From positions 1-7,181 of the forward strand of contig JAFXCU010000161.1 in the NCBI GenBank assembly GCA_017521345.1: a stretch of DNA of 7,181 nucleotides, written 5' to 3'. Shown here one piece after another: positions 6,478 through 7,181 of the stretch (position 1 is its first letter; every line of letters begins with the position of its first letter). The position numbers and the translations under genes are program-made. Source of the DNA: Ruminiclostridium sp. GTDB taxonomy: Bacteria > Bacillota_A > Clostridia > Oscillospirales > Oscillospiraceae. Under the pieces are notes generated by a model. It was not told the origin of the DNA, did not search any database, and saw only the letters and a program-made list of their open reading frames with translations.

Positions 6478-6513
6478 TGACCCAAAGGGCTCCTCTTTTT
6501 CCCGATAGAGTAG

Positions 6514-6550
6514 AATAGGGTACAGAAGAGATTCCCCTCTGTACCCTATT
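6514..6550. terminator. Perfect 13-bp hairpin just downstream of lysS
   Basis: AATAGGGTACAGA (6514-6526) pairs without mismatch with TCTGTACCCTATT (6538-6550) around an 11-nt loop. It begins 14 nt after the lysS stop, so ending the lysS transcript is the obvious role. On the minus strand, however, only a weak T-rich stretch (CTACTCTATC) follows the stem. The clear T-run (TTTTTT, 6557-6562) is on the plus-strand side, 6 bases after the stem. Direction is therefore left open; it may work both ways. Confidence 0.55.
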
Positions 6551-6564
6551 TCGGCATTTTTTAA

Positions 6565-7181
6565 TTAGTCCAGGGGCTTCATGGTGGGGAACAGGATGAC
6601 ATCACGGATGGAGTCAGCGCCGGTGAGCAGCATAGCGCAGCGGTCGATGCCGATGCCCAGGCCGCCCGTGGGGGGCAGACCGTACTCCAGGGCGTTGATG
6701 TAGTCCTCGTCCATCATGCCGGCTTCCTCGTCGCCCTTGTCACGCATCTCAACCTGCTTCTGGAAACGCTCCTTCTGGTCGATGGGGTCGTTCAGCTCGG
6801 AGAAGGCGTTGCCCATCTCGCTGCGGCAGATGAAGAGCTCAAAGCGCTCGGTGAGGCGGTGATCCTTGGGGGACTTCTTAGCCAGGGGGGAGACATCCAC
6901 GGGATGCATGGTGATGAAGGTGGGCTGGATGAGCTTCTCTTCGATCTTCTGGTCGAAGCACTCATACAGGGCATGGCCCCAGGTGGGCTCCACGCCGTCC
7001 ATGTCCACGCCAACGCTCTTGGCGGCGGCCACGGCTTCCTCGTTGGTCTCGATGGTCATGAAGTCCACGCCCAGGTACTCCTTGACGGCCTCTGCCATGG
7101 TCAGGCGGCGGAAGCCGGGAGCCAGGGAGATCTTCTCGCCCTGCCATTCCACATCATAGGTGCCCAGGATGCTCATGGCGG
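6565..7181 (-). CDS. lysS: Lysyl-tRNA synthetase, class II, C-terminal part
   Basis: LysS attaches lysine to tRNA-Lys using ATP in the cytoplasm. About 204 C-terminal residues are visible; the frame is open to the right window edge, so the N-terminal anticodon-binding OB domain and class II motifs 1 and 2 lie outside. Seen here are [12 protein letters not shown], the conserved stretch [18 protein letters not shown], the active-site segment [20 protein letters not shown], and class II motif 3 [20 protein letters not shown] followed by [13 protein letters not shown] and the TAA stop. The usual GIDRLVML reads GIDRCAML here, a mild change. An internal ATG at 7176 is not the start because family members continue well upstream. 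The gene ends at the typical catalytic-domain terminus without extension and is followed by a strong hairpin, so it is probably a separate transcript from the ktr operon. Confidence 0.97.
   Translation of the reverse strand, partial: AMSILGTYDVEWQGEKISLAPGFRRLTMAEAVKEYLGVDFMTIETNEEAVAAAKSVGVDMDGVEPTWGHALYECFDQKIEEKLIQPTFITMHPVDVSPLAKKSPKDHRLTERFELFICRSEMGNAFSELNDPIDQKERFQKQVEMRDKGDEEAGMMDEDYINALEYGLPPTGGLGIGIDRCAMLLTGADSIRDVILFPTMKPLD

Overview
This GC-rich window (7181 bp) carries a compact, ordinary bacterial housekeeping block. Every credible gene reads on the minus strand. In transcription order (right to left) they are: the 3' part of lysS (class II lysyl-tRNA synthetase), a small membrane protein resembling DUF3307, ktrB/trkH and ktrA/trkA (two-subunit potassium uptake), a SpoU/TrmH-type RNA 2'-O-methyltransferase, dprA and topA. 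Gene content, strong AGGAGG-type ribosome binding sites, the dprA-topA neighbourhood and the style of intergenic repeats suggest a high-GC gut Clostridia lineage, perhaps Oscillospiraceae of the Flavonifractor/Lawsonibacter kind. That placement is inference from memory, not from a search.

Layout: 1-146 is a fragment of the topA C-terminal zinc ribbon on the PLUS strand. It is fused head-on to the topA body (about 125-1591, minus), which is cut off right after the conserved GRPSTYAPTIST motif. Positions 1592-1859 separate topA from dprA and hold a paired hairpin repeat. Positions 1860-5925 hold four tightly packed genes (dprA, trmH-like, ktrA, ktrB), and the DUF3307-like gene lies immediately upstream at 5927-6307. 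Positions 6308-6564 hold a second paired hairpin repeat and a strong 13-bp hairpin after lysS. Positions 6565-7181 are lysS.

The five genes from 6307 down to 1860 are spaced 1, 19, 2 and 25 bp apart and probably form one transcript. It would join K+ homeostasis (KtrB pore, KtrA nucleotide-gated regulatory ring, and an unknown membrane protein translationally coupled to them) with RNA methylation and DNA uptake/recombination (DprA). topA may continue this transcript or have its own promoter; I could not identify a convincing one.

I do not see a new defence system, mobile island or CRISPR array. The points most worth a second look are the inverted topA junction at the left end (an assembly or amplification chimera is the leading explanation), the two intergenic repeats built from one two-hairpin module in opposite arrangements, and the His/Asp-rich DUF3307-like protein locked to the ktrBA operon.
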